A stretch of 64,000 nucleotides of DNA from Taibaiella koreensis (lineage in GTDB: Bacteria; Bacteroidota; Bacteroidia; Chitinophagales; Chitinophagaceae), in NCBI RefSeq assembly GCF_003545715.1, contig NZ_QVNU01000003.1, forward strand, positions 62,001 through 126,000, written 5' to 3'. A program made the position numbers and the translations under genes. Under the pieces are notes generated by a model that made no database searches, was not told the DNA's origin, and saw nothing but the letters and a program-made list of their open reading frames with translations. The number at the start of each line of letters is the position of its first letter. The first letter of the stretch is position 1. Positions 28,901 through 36,259 of this stretch are shown in pieces.

Positions 28901-29379
28901 TCCACTTTCAGCTGCTCGCTGGTCTTGATATGGATCATATTGGACGAAAGCGAGCTGGCCCTTACTACCTTTTCAAACAGGGCCTCGGGATAGGTGACCA
29001 GCACCTTTTTCCGGAGTTCATCTTTTCCGCGGGAAGAAAGATGTGCCAGGGCCTCTGTGCGCAGCATAATGTGACTGCTGTTAAGATTGCGGTAATCGCC
29101 GGCTTTTTTAAACGAGTCGGGGAAATAACAGATATCGAGGGCCTGGGTAAGGCTCTCCAGATCATTGTGAAAATAGGCGGCCTCTTCCCGGTCATTCAGC
29201 ACAAACACATGGTTGGCCTGGCTTTGCTGCCATACGGCGGTTGCAATAAAGTTGAGGGATGAGCCTTTGAGATTGCGCAAGTTGAGGCGCATTTTGGGAT
29301 CGGGCAACGAGAGCCCCGCCGCTATCTGTTTTGTGCGGATATCGTTTTGATAAAATCCCAGCAAAGTTTGCAGGTTCAT
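25999..29379 (-). CDS. mfd: Transcription-repair coupling factor Mfd
   Basis: The 1126-residue protein is close to E. coli Mfd (1148). In order it shows the UvrB-like N-terminal module (EVDSIRIFNPETQLSERK near residue 210), the RNA-polymerase-interacting CarD-like domain (FVTHIDHGVGVYSG near residue 455), and a RecG-like translocase with GDVGFGKTEIAVRAAF, the DEEQ box in LLIIDEEQKFGVSAKEK, TATPIPRTLQF and LRGRVGRSNKK. The end is the TRCF C-terminal domain (ELVDRFGPVPPQVKDL). Mfd removes RNA polymerase stalled at DNA lesions and recruits UvrA. A TAnnTTTG box ends 7 nt before the ATG, so the transcript may be leaderless. It is monocistronic. Confidence 0.97.
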   Translation of the reverse strand: MNLQTLLGFYQNDIRTKQIAAGLSLPDPKMRLNLRNLKGSSLNFIATAVWQQSQANHVFVLNDREEAAYFHNDLESLTQALDICYFPDSFKKAGDYRNLNSSHIMLRTEALAHLSSRGKDELRKKVLVTYPEALFEKVVRASSLSSNMIHIKTSEQLKVDELMKRFVDLGFRREDFVYEPGQFAMRGGILDIYSFGNEHPYRIELFGNEVDSIRIFNPETQLSERKLLQVSILPNIETKFDTEEKISLLDYLPANTVFWFKDLAFTLEKLDKLETELPEKLPAEGAAAIEQEEQLIRQLTLADFEETETWKRKLLDRHLIEWTETEPDQEGDNASLVYFRTDNQPVFNRNFELLITNLKRQTEAGYTAYIFAENAKQLERLRTIFEDSGAQISFVPVPVSLSKGFIDHDHKLLAYTDHQIFQRYHKYRVKQAYSKGKAITIKALRELQPSDFVTHIDHGVGVYSGLQKIEVNGNLQEAVRILYRDNDVLYVNINSLHKISKYTGKEGSVPRVNKLGSDAWEKLKNKTKKQVKDIAADLIKLYAKRKASPGFAHTPDSYLQTELEASFFYEDTPDQSKATTDVKRDMEAASPMDRLVCGDVGFGKTEIAVRAAFKTVGDSKQAAVLVPTTILAYQHYQTFKDRLKDFPANVDFINRFKSAKEKRETLKRLEEGKIDIIIGTHALLGKEVKFKDLGLLIIDEEQKFGVSAKEKLRERKASVDTLTLTATPIPRTLQFSLMNARDLSIMNTPPPNRQPVHTEVMGFDEIAIRDAIYYETERGGQVYFIHNRVQSLPAMAEKLRELCPDLEIEVAHGQMEGARLEKALLDFMGNKFDVLCCTNIVESGVDISNANTIIINNAHQFGLSDLHQLRGRVGRSNKKAFCYLVTPSLVTLPDDSRKRLQTLEQFNELGSGFQIAMRDLDIRGAGNILGGEQSGFIAEIGFEMYQKILAEAIHELKSTDFKEVFAEEMERKHDYVTDCTIDTDLEILIPDTYIENITERLSLYTQLDDIEEALELQMFEEELVDRFGPVPPQVKDLFTTLRCRKMAKELGFEKLILKNEQMRLYFISNPDSPYFESDTFNRIMQYIQTEVNNARLKQVGKNFMLIVDRIRTMSDVEWFLKGMLIE

Positions 29380-29386
29380 GAGCCCG

Positions 29387-29394
29387 CAAAGGTA
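29387..29394 (-). promoter_or_regulatory. -7 box of the mfd promoter
   Basis: TACCTTTG (minus strand 29394-29387), followed by CGGGCTC and the ATG, matches TAnnTTTG exactly. A possible upstream TTG lies at 29414-29412. The start codon is 7 nt beyond the box. Confidence 0.55.
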
Positions 29395-29502
29395 GGCAGA
29401 AATCTATTGCCGCAATAAATGACAGCAGGTTGCGCAAGGAAAAACAAGCCTGTATTTTCTCTATAGGCCTATTGATAAATGCAAAAGAAAAGTTTTCTAT
29501 AA

Positions 29503-29535
29503 TAAAAAAAGGAGCTGCCCCGAAGGAACAGCTCC
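29503..29535 (-). terminator. Terminator of the phosphodiesterase gene
   Basis: On the minus strand GGAGCTG (29535-29529) pairs with CAGCTCC (29517-29511), followed by seven T. It closes the TonB receptor-phosphodiesterase unit. Confidence 0.85.
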
Positions 29536-29560
29536 ATAAGCAACACTATATGGGCTCGAC

Positions 29561-30922
29561 TTACTTGAGGAAGGCGTCGATCAGCTTGCCGTCGGTTTGC
29601 GGAAAGGCAATACCGGTAAGCTTCACGATAAGGGGCGTTACATCGAGCAAGCGCATATTGGGCACCACCGTACTGGGCTTCAGGCCAGGACCGCAGGCTA
29701 CGAAACCGGTCTTGATCTGCTGGTGATCGGGAAAATAACCGTGAGTGCCCCTTACCTTGTCGAAGGTTTCGACAAGACGGTCGGTACCCGCACCAAAGGA
29801 GGTACCGTTGAGGCCGGTAAGCGCCAGGGGGACGCCGGGATCGGCGCCTACCTGTTCCAGCTTCTCTTTGGATACGATTGCAAAATAACGTTTAGCCGAA
29901 TCGGGCAGCTGACCCAGCAATTGCGCTACTTTGGCTACAGTAGCCTTATCGTTGGGGTCTTTGAGCTGCAGGAAAGCGCCGCCTCCCGAGCTGTGAAATT
30001 GTGCTTTCCAGTCGCCGGCTTTCGCATCTTTGATCAAGCCGGCCTGTTTCAGCAGGTAATTGGGGTTGAATGAGCGGTAGATATTTTCAAAGCCATGATC
30101 GCCGGTAACGATGAGCAAGGTACTGTCGGCGATACCCGCGCGGTTCAGCGATTCGATAATGGTCTTGACGCAACGGTCTGCGCCGGCTACCGAAGCCCTT
30201 ACCATGTAAGCCTCACGGCCTTCCTGGTGCTCGTAGTGATCGGTGCAGGCCAGGTGCACTGCCGTAAAGTTGGGCTTGTATTGCCGCAGCAGGTAGCCAG
30301 TGATGCGGGCCATATTCTCATCCGATACCAGCTCATTGTGGTCGGTACCGATGTCGTCGGCATCCAGATGTCCGGTAGCATGGTCCTGCACTTCCTGCCA
30401 CAGGGAAAGCGGCTGGGTGGCCGCTGCCGTAAAGGGCCGGGCATCGGAAAAGTTTTTATAATCCCAGTATTCGGGAATACGGTAGTCGATAGGCGCATTG
30501 TAGGTTACGGGCCAACGTACGCAGGCGGTTTTCTTTCCAGCCTTGTGCATGGCCGACCACAGGGTCTCGGTCTTAATGAGATTGTAATCCCACATCCACT
30601 TGCCGGTCTGCCCCTCCGGCTCAAAGGGTGTATTGTAATAGATGCCGTGTTTGGCTGGCGTTACGCCGGTAATTAGTGTGGTATGATCGGGGTAGGTTAC
30701 GGACGGAAATACCGGGTCAGCGCCTTTGGCCGCCACGCCCCGTCGCATCATATCCCTTACGGTGAACATACCATAGCTGCTGTCCAGGTAGAATTCGGGA
30801 CGGAAACCGTCGATGGTCACCAGCACCACATATCGGGCGGGACCACTCTGCGCCTGCATTGTATGGGCTGCCGTCAGCAGGCAGGCAACGCCCATGCAGG
30901 TTTTAAGAAGATTGCTTTTCAT
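29561..30922 (-). CDS. Alkaline-phosphatase-superfamily nucleotide pyrophosphatase/phosphodiesterase
   Basis: The 453-residue protein has a signal peptide ending near HTMQAQ and an NPP-type phosphodiesterase domain. Visible metal and catalytic elements are VTIDGFRPEF (first metal aspartate), FPSVTYPDHTTLITG (nucleophilic threonine near residue 75), CTDHYEHQEG and VTGDHGFENI (the Asp-His metal ligands). Such enzymes cleave phosphodiester or pyrophosphate bonds in the periplasm, on nucleotides or lipid headgroups; the substrate is not determined by the motifs. It lies 32 bp downstream of an Oar-like TonB receptor on the same strand and ends in a terminator, so the two probably form an operon for uptake and processing of a phosphorylated compound. 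That link is inference. Confidence 0.88.
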   Translation of the reverse strand: MKSNLLKTCMGVACLLTAAHTMQAQSGPARYVVLVTIDGFRPEFYLDSSYGMFTVRDMMRRGVAAKGADPVFPSVTYPDHTTLITGVTPAKHGIYYNTPFEPEGQTGKWMWDYNLIKTETLWSAMHKAGKKTACVRWPVTYNAPIDYRIPEYWDYKNFSDARPFTAAATQPLSLWQEVQDHATGHLDADDIGTDHNELVSDENMARITGYLLRQYKPNFTAVHLACTDHYEHQEGREAYMVRASVAGADRCVKTIIESLNRAGIADSTLLIVTGDHGFENIYRSFNPNYLLKQAGLIKDAKAGDWKAQFHSSGGGAFLQLKDPNDKATVAKVAQLLGQLPDSAKRYFAIVSKEKLEQVGADPGVPLALTGLNGTSFGAGTDRLVETFDKVRGTHGYFPDHQQIKTGFVACGPGLKPSTVVPNMRLLDVTPLIVKLTGIAFPQTDGKLIDAFLK

Positions 30923-30954
30923 AGGTCGTGTTTCTTTTTTTAGATAAATAAAGA

Positions 30955-33900
30955 TCAGAAGCTGTAACGCAGGCCCAGCTGTACCTGGTAAGGATTGCCG
31001 CTTAATGGCGATACGCCGGCATTGGTGTTCACGGCATATTTATACGTATTCGTTGCCGGATCAAAGCCTTTAATCGTATACAGGTTGGTCGTCGCTACGT
31101 TGTGGTATACGCCCCATGATTTATTGAGGAAGTTAGCCACATTAAACAGATCAACCGAAACTTCGACGTTATGTTTCTGATATACCGGGACCTTCTTGGC
31201 CAGGCGAATGTCCAGCACGCCGTAAAAAGGGTTTTCACCGCCGTTCCTTTCCGCGATCTTACCAAAGGATTTGCGGATATAGTTCTTGGCGCTCTCCTCC
31301 ACGTTGGGATTGTTCAGGATCGCGTTGATGCCGTCTTTCAGGTATTGGGGCGTGCTGGCGCTGTTGGGGTCATATACATAGGCCAGGTCGTTGGTCGCTA
31401 CGAAGTCGCCGTTCATATTGCCGTTCACATAGAGGGAATAGCGTGTACCGCTGATGCCCGAGAAGCGTATGCCCGCGCTGATGCCCCAGAAAGTAGGCGC
31501 TGTGCCGTATACTACCACCTTATGACGGAACTGGTTGTCGGAATAGTTCATAGGGCTCAGGTCGCGGGGATCATCCTTTACGTATTGGACCAGGGTAGCG
31601 GTATTGGCCACGTTACCGTTGTAGGAAGTATTGTCTTTCGTTTGGTTCCAGGTATAAGAAAAGGCGATCTCACCGTCCTTGTAATAGCGGTAGTCGCCAT
31701 CGATCACGAAGGCCATCTGGTTTACCTTACCCGTGCTTTGCAGCTCCAGCACACGGCCTACCTGATCGGTCTTGCGGCTCTTGGTCCAGTCGGCATTGCC
31801 ATTGGTTGTGTTGATAGTGGATGCAGGAACATAAACGCCGCGATTATCTTCGGCCGCGATGCGGAAGTAAGGTTGGTCAACCATATTCCGGTCCACATAA
31901 GTATAGTTGTTACGCGTCATAGACAGGTAGCCGCTTACGCTCATGCGGAAATCCTTGTTGAAAAAGTGGGAATAGGAAAGATTGGCTTTGTATACCACGG
32001 GCACCTTGGCGTCCTTGCCGTTCATATTGATGGTAGCCAGCTTCGGGATATTGGGATTCTGCAGCAGGTCCATGCCGGGAGCGGAGGCTGGGTTCTGCCG
32101 GTAACCGGGGAAATTAGGCGTGGGTACAGCATTACCGGTCAGGTCGACGCCAACGATATGCGATCCGTCAAACAGCATATTATTGATCATGGAATAGGGA
32201 TTCAGCGCCGATCCCATAATGCCGCCACCCAGGCGAACGATGTCGCGTCCATCTTGTTTTACGTCCCATGTAGCCTGTACGCGGGGCTGTACCTGCAGGC
32301 TTGTCAGCTTGTTGGCGGTATTCAGTCCCAGGGTCTGGTCTACGATAGGATTGTAGTTGGCGCTTTCGAGGTAGCGGGTGTAATCGACACGCACGCCGGC
32401 AGTAACATCAAGGCCAGGGAAGAGGCTGGTCTGCACCTGGGCGTATAGATTAGGCACCAGTATGTTGAAGCGTATATTCTTATCATCCGACAAGTAGATG
32501 TCCCTGGCATAGCGGTAAGGCGTAAGGTTATTGAAATTGTCGAGCCCCGTGAAGTAGAAGCGTCCGTTGGTCTCGCTGCCGTAGATCGAGTTCTGGTTGG
32601 TAAAGGTAATACCACCGCCAAAAGTGAAATGGAATTTGCCCGTATTGTAAAACAGGTTGTCGGCCAGCTGGACCACATGATTGTTGAAATAGTCGCCGCC
32701 GTAACGTTGACCGCCCAGCTGGATAGCCGTGGTCAGGTTGGTCTGGTCTTCGGCAACGGAAGTGATGTTCTGAACGATAGCCCGGGGAATATTGTCGGCC
32801 GGCAGCTGGGAGTTGGCATAGAGCTTATTGTATTCCCAGTAGTGCTGTATCTTCAGCTCATTGGTGAAATGGCCGTCGATAGCAGTACGCAGCGAGGCCA
32901 TCAGGCTGTTGTTGATGCTTTTGCGGCTGCTGTATACTTCATAAATATTGATCGCCGTATTGTCGCCATCAGATTGGTCGTCCATATCATAGATAAAGTT
33001 GTCGCGCACGGTCAGCAGGCTCTTCTCGCTTAGCTGCCAGTCGATGCGGCCAAACAGCGCATGGGTATTCTTCTTTTTGCCGAACTGGCCGAACTGGGGA
33101 GATGAGGAAACGCCATATTTGCTGCGGGCGATATTCTGGAATTGATCCAGGGTGCCCTGCGTCACATTGAAGCGTTTCTCATCGGCAGAAGACTGGATAT
33201 TGGCAATATACAATGGACGTGAATCGGTCTGGTGATCCCATACCAGGAAGAAATGGGCCTTGTCTTTAATGATCGGTCCGCTGAGGCTGAAGCCATACTG
33301 GTAGGTAGAGAACTTCTGGTTACGCTTCTCGCCGTTAAGACCATAGGGGCTGGAAAGCCAGTCGGTGCGGCCATATACAAACGCGCTGCCCGACAGGGTA
33401 TTGGTTCCCGATTTGGTCACCGCGCTTATGGTACCGCCACCGGCGTTGCCATAGGTAACATCGTATTGGTTGGTCACCACCTGGAATTCGCGCACGGCCT
33501 CCATGGATATGGAATAAGCTCCGGTGGGTTGCCCGCCGGAGATGGTTCCCCTGGCTGCCATACCGTCGATGGTGAAGTTGGTAGCCGAAGGAAGTTGTCC
33601 GCCAAGGCTGCTGCCTGTACTCAGGGGAGAGAGATCGGTAAGCGAGTTGAAGTTCCTGCCGTTTACGGGTAGCTTGGCGATATCCCGCGCCGATATCTCG
33701 GTGGCTGCGCCAATGTTCTCGATCTTGTTGCGGGGAGAGCCTACGGTGATCACAACGTCCTGCAGCTCCTGCGATTTGTTTTCCAGCTTAAAGCTTACAT
33801 TGAGCAGATCGCCCTGGTTAAGGGAAAAATCAGTTTGGCGCTGGGCGCCGAAGCCCATGGCTTCAACGGTTACGGAATAAGGGCTGCCTAAAGGCAATTC

Positions 33901-34113
33901 TTTCACGAGGAAAGCGCCATCGGCATTGGAAATGGTTTTGGCGGTAAAGCCTGTGGATTCGTTCCGGATGCTGACGGCGGCGCCGGGCAGCGGTTCTCCG
34001 GCGGGATCGGCCACTTTGCCTGAGATGCCGGCGAGGATGGCTTGCGCCGGGGCCGACAGGCTCAGTACGGACATGGCGATAACGCCCAAAATGTGCTTGG
34101 TAAAAGTTCGCAT
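30955..34113 (-). CDS. Oar-like TonB-dependent outer-membrane receptor
   Basis: The 1052-residue protein has a signal peptide, then a carboxypeptidase-regulatory-like (CarboxypepD_reg) beta-sandwich at about residues 30-110 (GISGKVADPAGEPLPGAAVS). A plug domain follows at about 130-250 (VTIDGLAARG-like segment TNFTIDGMAARGTISGG, VVTNQYDVTYGNAGGG), then the long barrel ending in an aromatic strand (YQVQLGLRYSF). The plug sequence with NGRNFNSLTDLSPL is typical of Oar-type receptors rather than SusC, and no SusD partner is present. It imports a ligand that cannot be named from the sequence. The phosphodiesterase 32 bp downstream suggests a phosphate-ester or nucleotide ligand. Confidence 0.9.
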   Translation of the reverse strand: MRTFTKHILGVIAMSVLSLSAPAQAILAGISGKVADPAGEPLPGAAVSIRNESTGFTAKTISNADGAFLVKELPLGSPYSVTVEAMGFGAQRQTDFSLNQGDLLNVSFKLENKSQELQDVVITVGSPRNKIENIGAATEISARDIAKLPVNGRNFNSLTDLSPLSTGSSLGGQLPSATNFTIDGMAARGTISGGQPTGAYSISMEAVREFQVVTNQYDVTYGNAGGGTISAVTKSGTNTLSGSAFVYGRTDWLSSPYGLNGEKRNQKFSTYQYGFSLSGPIIKDKAHFFLVWDHQTDSRPLYIANIQSSADEKRFNVTQGTLDQFQNIARSKYGVSSSPQFGQFGKKKNTHALFGRIDWQLSEKSLLTVRDNFIYDMDDQSDGDNTAINIYEVYSSRKSINNSLMASLRTAIDGHFTNELKIQHYWEYNKLYANSQLPADNIPRAIVQNITSVAEDQTNLTTAIQLGGQRYGGDYFNNHVVQLADNLFYNTGKFHFTFGGGITFTNQNSIYGSETNGRFYFTGLDNFNNLTPYRYARDIYLSDDKNIRFNILVPNLYAQVQTSLFPGLDVTAGVRVDYTRYLESANYNPIVDQTLGLNTANKLTSLQVQPRVQATWDVKQDGRDIVRLGGGIMGSALNPYSMINNMLFDGSHIVGVDLTGNAVPTPNFPGYRQNPASAPGMDLLQNPNIPKLATINMNGKDAKVPVVYKANLSYSHFFNKDFRMSVSGYLSMTRNNYTYVDRNMVDQPYFRIAAEDNRGVYVPASTINTTNGNADWTKSRKTDQVGRVLELQSTGKVNQMAFVIDGDYRYYKDGEIAFSYTWNQTKDNTSYNGNVANTATLVQYVKDDPRDLSPMNYSDNQFRHKVVVYGTAPTFWGISAGIRFSGISGTRYSLYVNGNMNGDFVATNDLAYVYDPNSASTPQYLKDGINAILNNPNVEESAKNYIRKSFGKIAERNGGENPFYGVLDIRLAKKVPVYQKHNVEVSVDLFNVANFLNKSWGVYHNVATTNLYTIKGFDPATNTYKYAVNTNAGVSPLSGNPYQVQLGLRYSF

Positions 34114-34420
34114 ACTTTGCTGGTTTTTTTAAGGATTGGTTAAAAGCGCCGCAAAAGTCAGTGCATAAAGTTATCCGTGCATGTCGCCTGGGTTATGTTG
34201 TGCTTACCCGGAGGTTACGTCGCGAAGAACATTTTTATTTTTGATGCGAAAAGCTTTACAGGAAAGGCTTTTGGGCCATGTAAAGTGAAAATTAATGGTA
34301 ACATCACGTTCCCTTAATACCGGCAGGATGCCAGGGGAACATGATGAAGGAATCGTTAACAGCAACGCTGATGACAACGTCATCGGCGTTGCTGCGGGAA
34401 GACATTGCGTGGATAGCCGC
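34114..34420. other. Intergenic region, 307 bp, between polX end and TonB receptor start
   Basis: No coding sequence is seen. Near 34361-34393 there is a strong hairpin beyond the polX stop (separate entry). Nearer the TonB receptor a minus-strand GACTTTTG at about 34160 is one base off TAnnTTTG and may be its -7 box. The rest shows nothing notable. Confidence 0.55.
34361..34393 (-). terminator. Hairpin downstream of polX, possible terminator
   Basis: A 15-bp stem with one mismatch (AGCAACGCTGATGAC at 34361-34375 and GTCATCGGCGTTGCT at 34379-34393) closes on a 3-nt loop, 27 bp beyond the polX stop. There is no T run after it, so intrinsic termination is uncertain; it may instead protect the mRNA 3' end. 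Confidence 0.45.
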
Positions 34421-36088
34421 TTAAGCGTATTTCTTTTGCTGCGAGAGGAAAGCTTCAAAAGAGGCCTGGGACATGGAGCTAAGGTTGCGCGCAGCGGTAA
34501 GGCCGCCTTTCTGGGCGGCATACACGCCGTATTTCACCAGGTCCATGCCCTCCATGGAGTGCGCATCGGGATCGATCGAAAGTATAGCGCCCTTTTCCAG
34601 GGCGTAAGGGATCCAGCTCCAATCGAGGTCGAGCCGCCTGGGGTGTGCATTGATCTCAATCACCACATTATGTGCCACACAGGCATCGATCAGGCGTTGG
34701 TGATCTACGGGATAGCCCTCGCGTGACAGCAGCAGCCGGCCCGTAGGATGGCCCAGTATGGTGGTATAAGGATTGGCGATGGCGGCCAGTAACCGTTGCA
34801 TGGCCTTTTCCTCGTTCATCTTCAGATTGCTGTGTACCGAAGCGATCACCAGGTCGAAGGAAGCCAGCACTTCGGGCGTATAATCCAGGGAGCCGTCGTG
34901 CAGTATATCGGCCTCTATACTTTTGAAGATACGGAAGGGCGCCAGTTTTTCATTAAGTGTATCGATCTCGGCATGCTGCAAGACTATCCGTTCGGGTGTA
35001 AGCCCGTTGGCATAAAATGCGGCCTGGCTGTGATCGCTGATCACCAGGTATTCATAGCCCTTGTCCCGGGCGGCGGTTGCCATCTGCTCCAGTGTATGTA
35101 CGCCGTCGCTCCAGGTAGAGTGACTATGGATAATACCCTTGATCTCGCCCGGCTGTATCAGCTGTGGTAGTTGGTGTGCGCCCGCTGTTTCCAGTATGGC
35201 CGCCGTTTCCCGCAATGCCGGTTCTATGTATTGCAGCGCGTTATAACTGAAGATATCGGCTTCGTTTTCCGGGTGTGCGGGAAAGATATAATTAGCGGAG
35301 AAAGCTTCGGCAAATGCAGGCGCAGCAGTGGTTGTGAAAAGAGTAGTATAAAAATCAGCGGCGGTGCTTCGATAAAAATGCAGTGCGGGTGCATTGGGAA
35401 CAGATACAAAGAGCGTTTGCCCTTCGGTTTCGAATGTAGTATCCGGGTCATGCTCAAAAGCTTTTCGGAGCTGCGTTTCGTCGAGATCGGTAACAAAGGC
35501 CACAGAGGCCAGGGCGGGTATTTGCCTGCGGTATTCGCCGGTGAATTCAATCCGTTGCTGTGGGTAGTCCTGCTGTAGCTGTGCCCTGATCTGCAATGCA
35601 AATGCTTCGGCTTCGGCCCAGAGGTAAAAGCCCATATGGTTGCGCATAAAGGCGATGCTTTTCAGGATGCTCTCCTGGGTTTTGGCGCCAAAGCCCTTTA
35701 ACGTTATCAGGCGGTTTTCATTACAGGCATATTCCAACTCGCCAATCGATTCGGCGCCCAGCTCTTTCCACAACACGGCGATCTTCTTGGGACCGATCCC
35801 TTTTATCGACAGCATTTCCACTACGCCCGGCGGTGTTTTATCCAGGTAGGTTTCCAGCAGGGCCAACTTGCCCGTGGCCAGGATCTCCTGTATTTTTTTA
35901 CCTACAGCATCGCCTATACCCTGCACGGCGCTCATGGCGGCGGGTTCCATGCTTTCAAGCGGCGCCGGCAGCTTTTCGATACGGTAAGCCGCGGTGCTAT
36001 AGGTCTTGGTCTTAAAGCTGTTCTCTCCGTGAATGTCCATCAGCTTGGACAGCAGGTCAAAAATATCGGCGATCTCCTGGTTTCTCAT
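34421..36088 (-). CDS. polX: PolX-family protein with PHP domain, polymerase site apparently degenerate
   Basis: The 555-residue protein has the full PolX layout (usual length about 570). There is an N-terminal helical domain with HhH motifs (SAVQGIGDAVGKKIQE and LSIKGIGPKKIAVLW, residues 50-110), a nucleotidyltransferase-like region (120-310), and a C-terminal PHP phosphoesterase domain (about 320-550). The PHP metal ligands look intact: GIIHSHSTWSDG, VISDHSQAAF, EADILHDGS, EINAHPRRLDLD and SIDPDAHS. The place where active PolX has YRR...GDIDIL reads EYRRQIPALASVAFVTDL, with neither of the paired aspartates. I infer that 3'-5' exonuclease or AP-endonuclease activity is kept and DNA synthesis lost. 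A TAGCTTTG box ends 7 nt before its ATG. Confidence 0.88.
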   Translation of the reverse strand: MRNQEIADIFDLLSKLMDIHGENSFKTKTYSTAAYRIEKLPAPLESMEPAAMSAVQGIGDAVGKKIQEILATGKLALLETYLDKTPPGVVEMLSIKGIGPKKIAVLWKELGAESIGELEYACNENRLITLKGFGAKTQESILKSIAFMRNHMGFYLWAEAEAFALQIRAQLQQDYPQQRIEFTGEYRRQIPALASVAFVTDLDETQLRKAFEHDPDTTFETEGQTLFVSVPNAPALHFYRSTAADFYTTLFTTTAAPAFAEAFSANYIFPAHPENEADIFSYNALQYIEPALRETAAILETAGAHQLPQLIQPGEIKGIIHSHSTWSDGVHTLEQMATAARDKGYEYLVISDHSQAAFYANGLTPERIVLQHAEIDTLNEKLAPFRIFKSIEADILHDGSLDYTPEVLASFDLVIASVHSNLKMNEEKAMQRLLAAIANPYTTILGHPTGRLLLSREGYPVDHQRLIDACVAHNVVIEINAHPRRLDLDWSWIPYALEKGAILSIDPDAHSMEGMDLVKYGVYAAQKGGLTAARNLSSMSQASFEAFLSQQKKYA

Positions 36089-36095
36089 AGGAAGG

Positions 36096-36103
36096 CAAAG
36101 CTA
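36096..36103 (-). promoter_or_regulatory. -7 box of the polX promoter
   Basis: TAGCTTTG (minus strand 36103-36096), followed by CCTTCCT and the ATG, matches TAnnTTTG with the same 7-nt distance to the start codon as in mfd. No clear -33 element. Confidence 0.5.
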
Positions 36104-36219
36104 AAATTTATTTCATCGCCGCGATTTTCCGGCTTTAAAAATCAACGGGATAGGGTAGCCTGATACCGGTATATTGCGATCTTTATCGCTCAGGCATTCC
36201 TTTTCTCCCGCTTTTTCGG

Positions 36220-36227
36220 TAATTTTG
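36220..36227 (+). promoter_or_regulatory. -7 box upstream of the SNF2 helicase gene
   Basis: TAATTTTG followed by CCGC fits TAnnTTTG and lies 32 nt before the ATG at 36260. No TTTG at the -33 distance. Confidence 0.45.
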
Positions 36228-36259
36228 CCGCTTGCCTTTTTCAGAGGCATGACGAGCAA

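Noticed and set aside
31171-32448. A 425-codon plus-strand frame inside the TonB receptor gene
   Set aside because: Shadow of the barrel-coding sequence without any domain feature.
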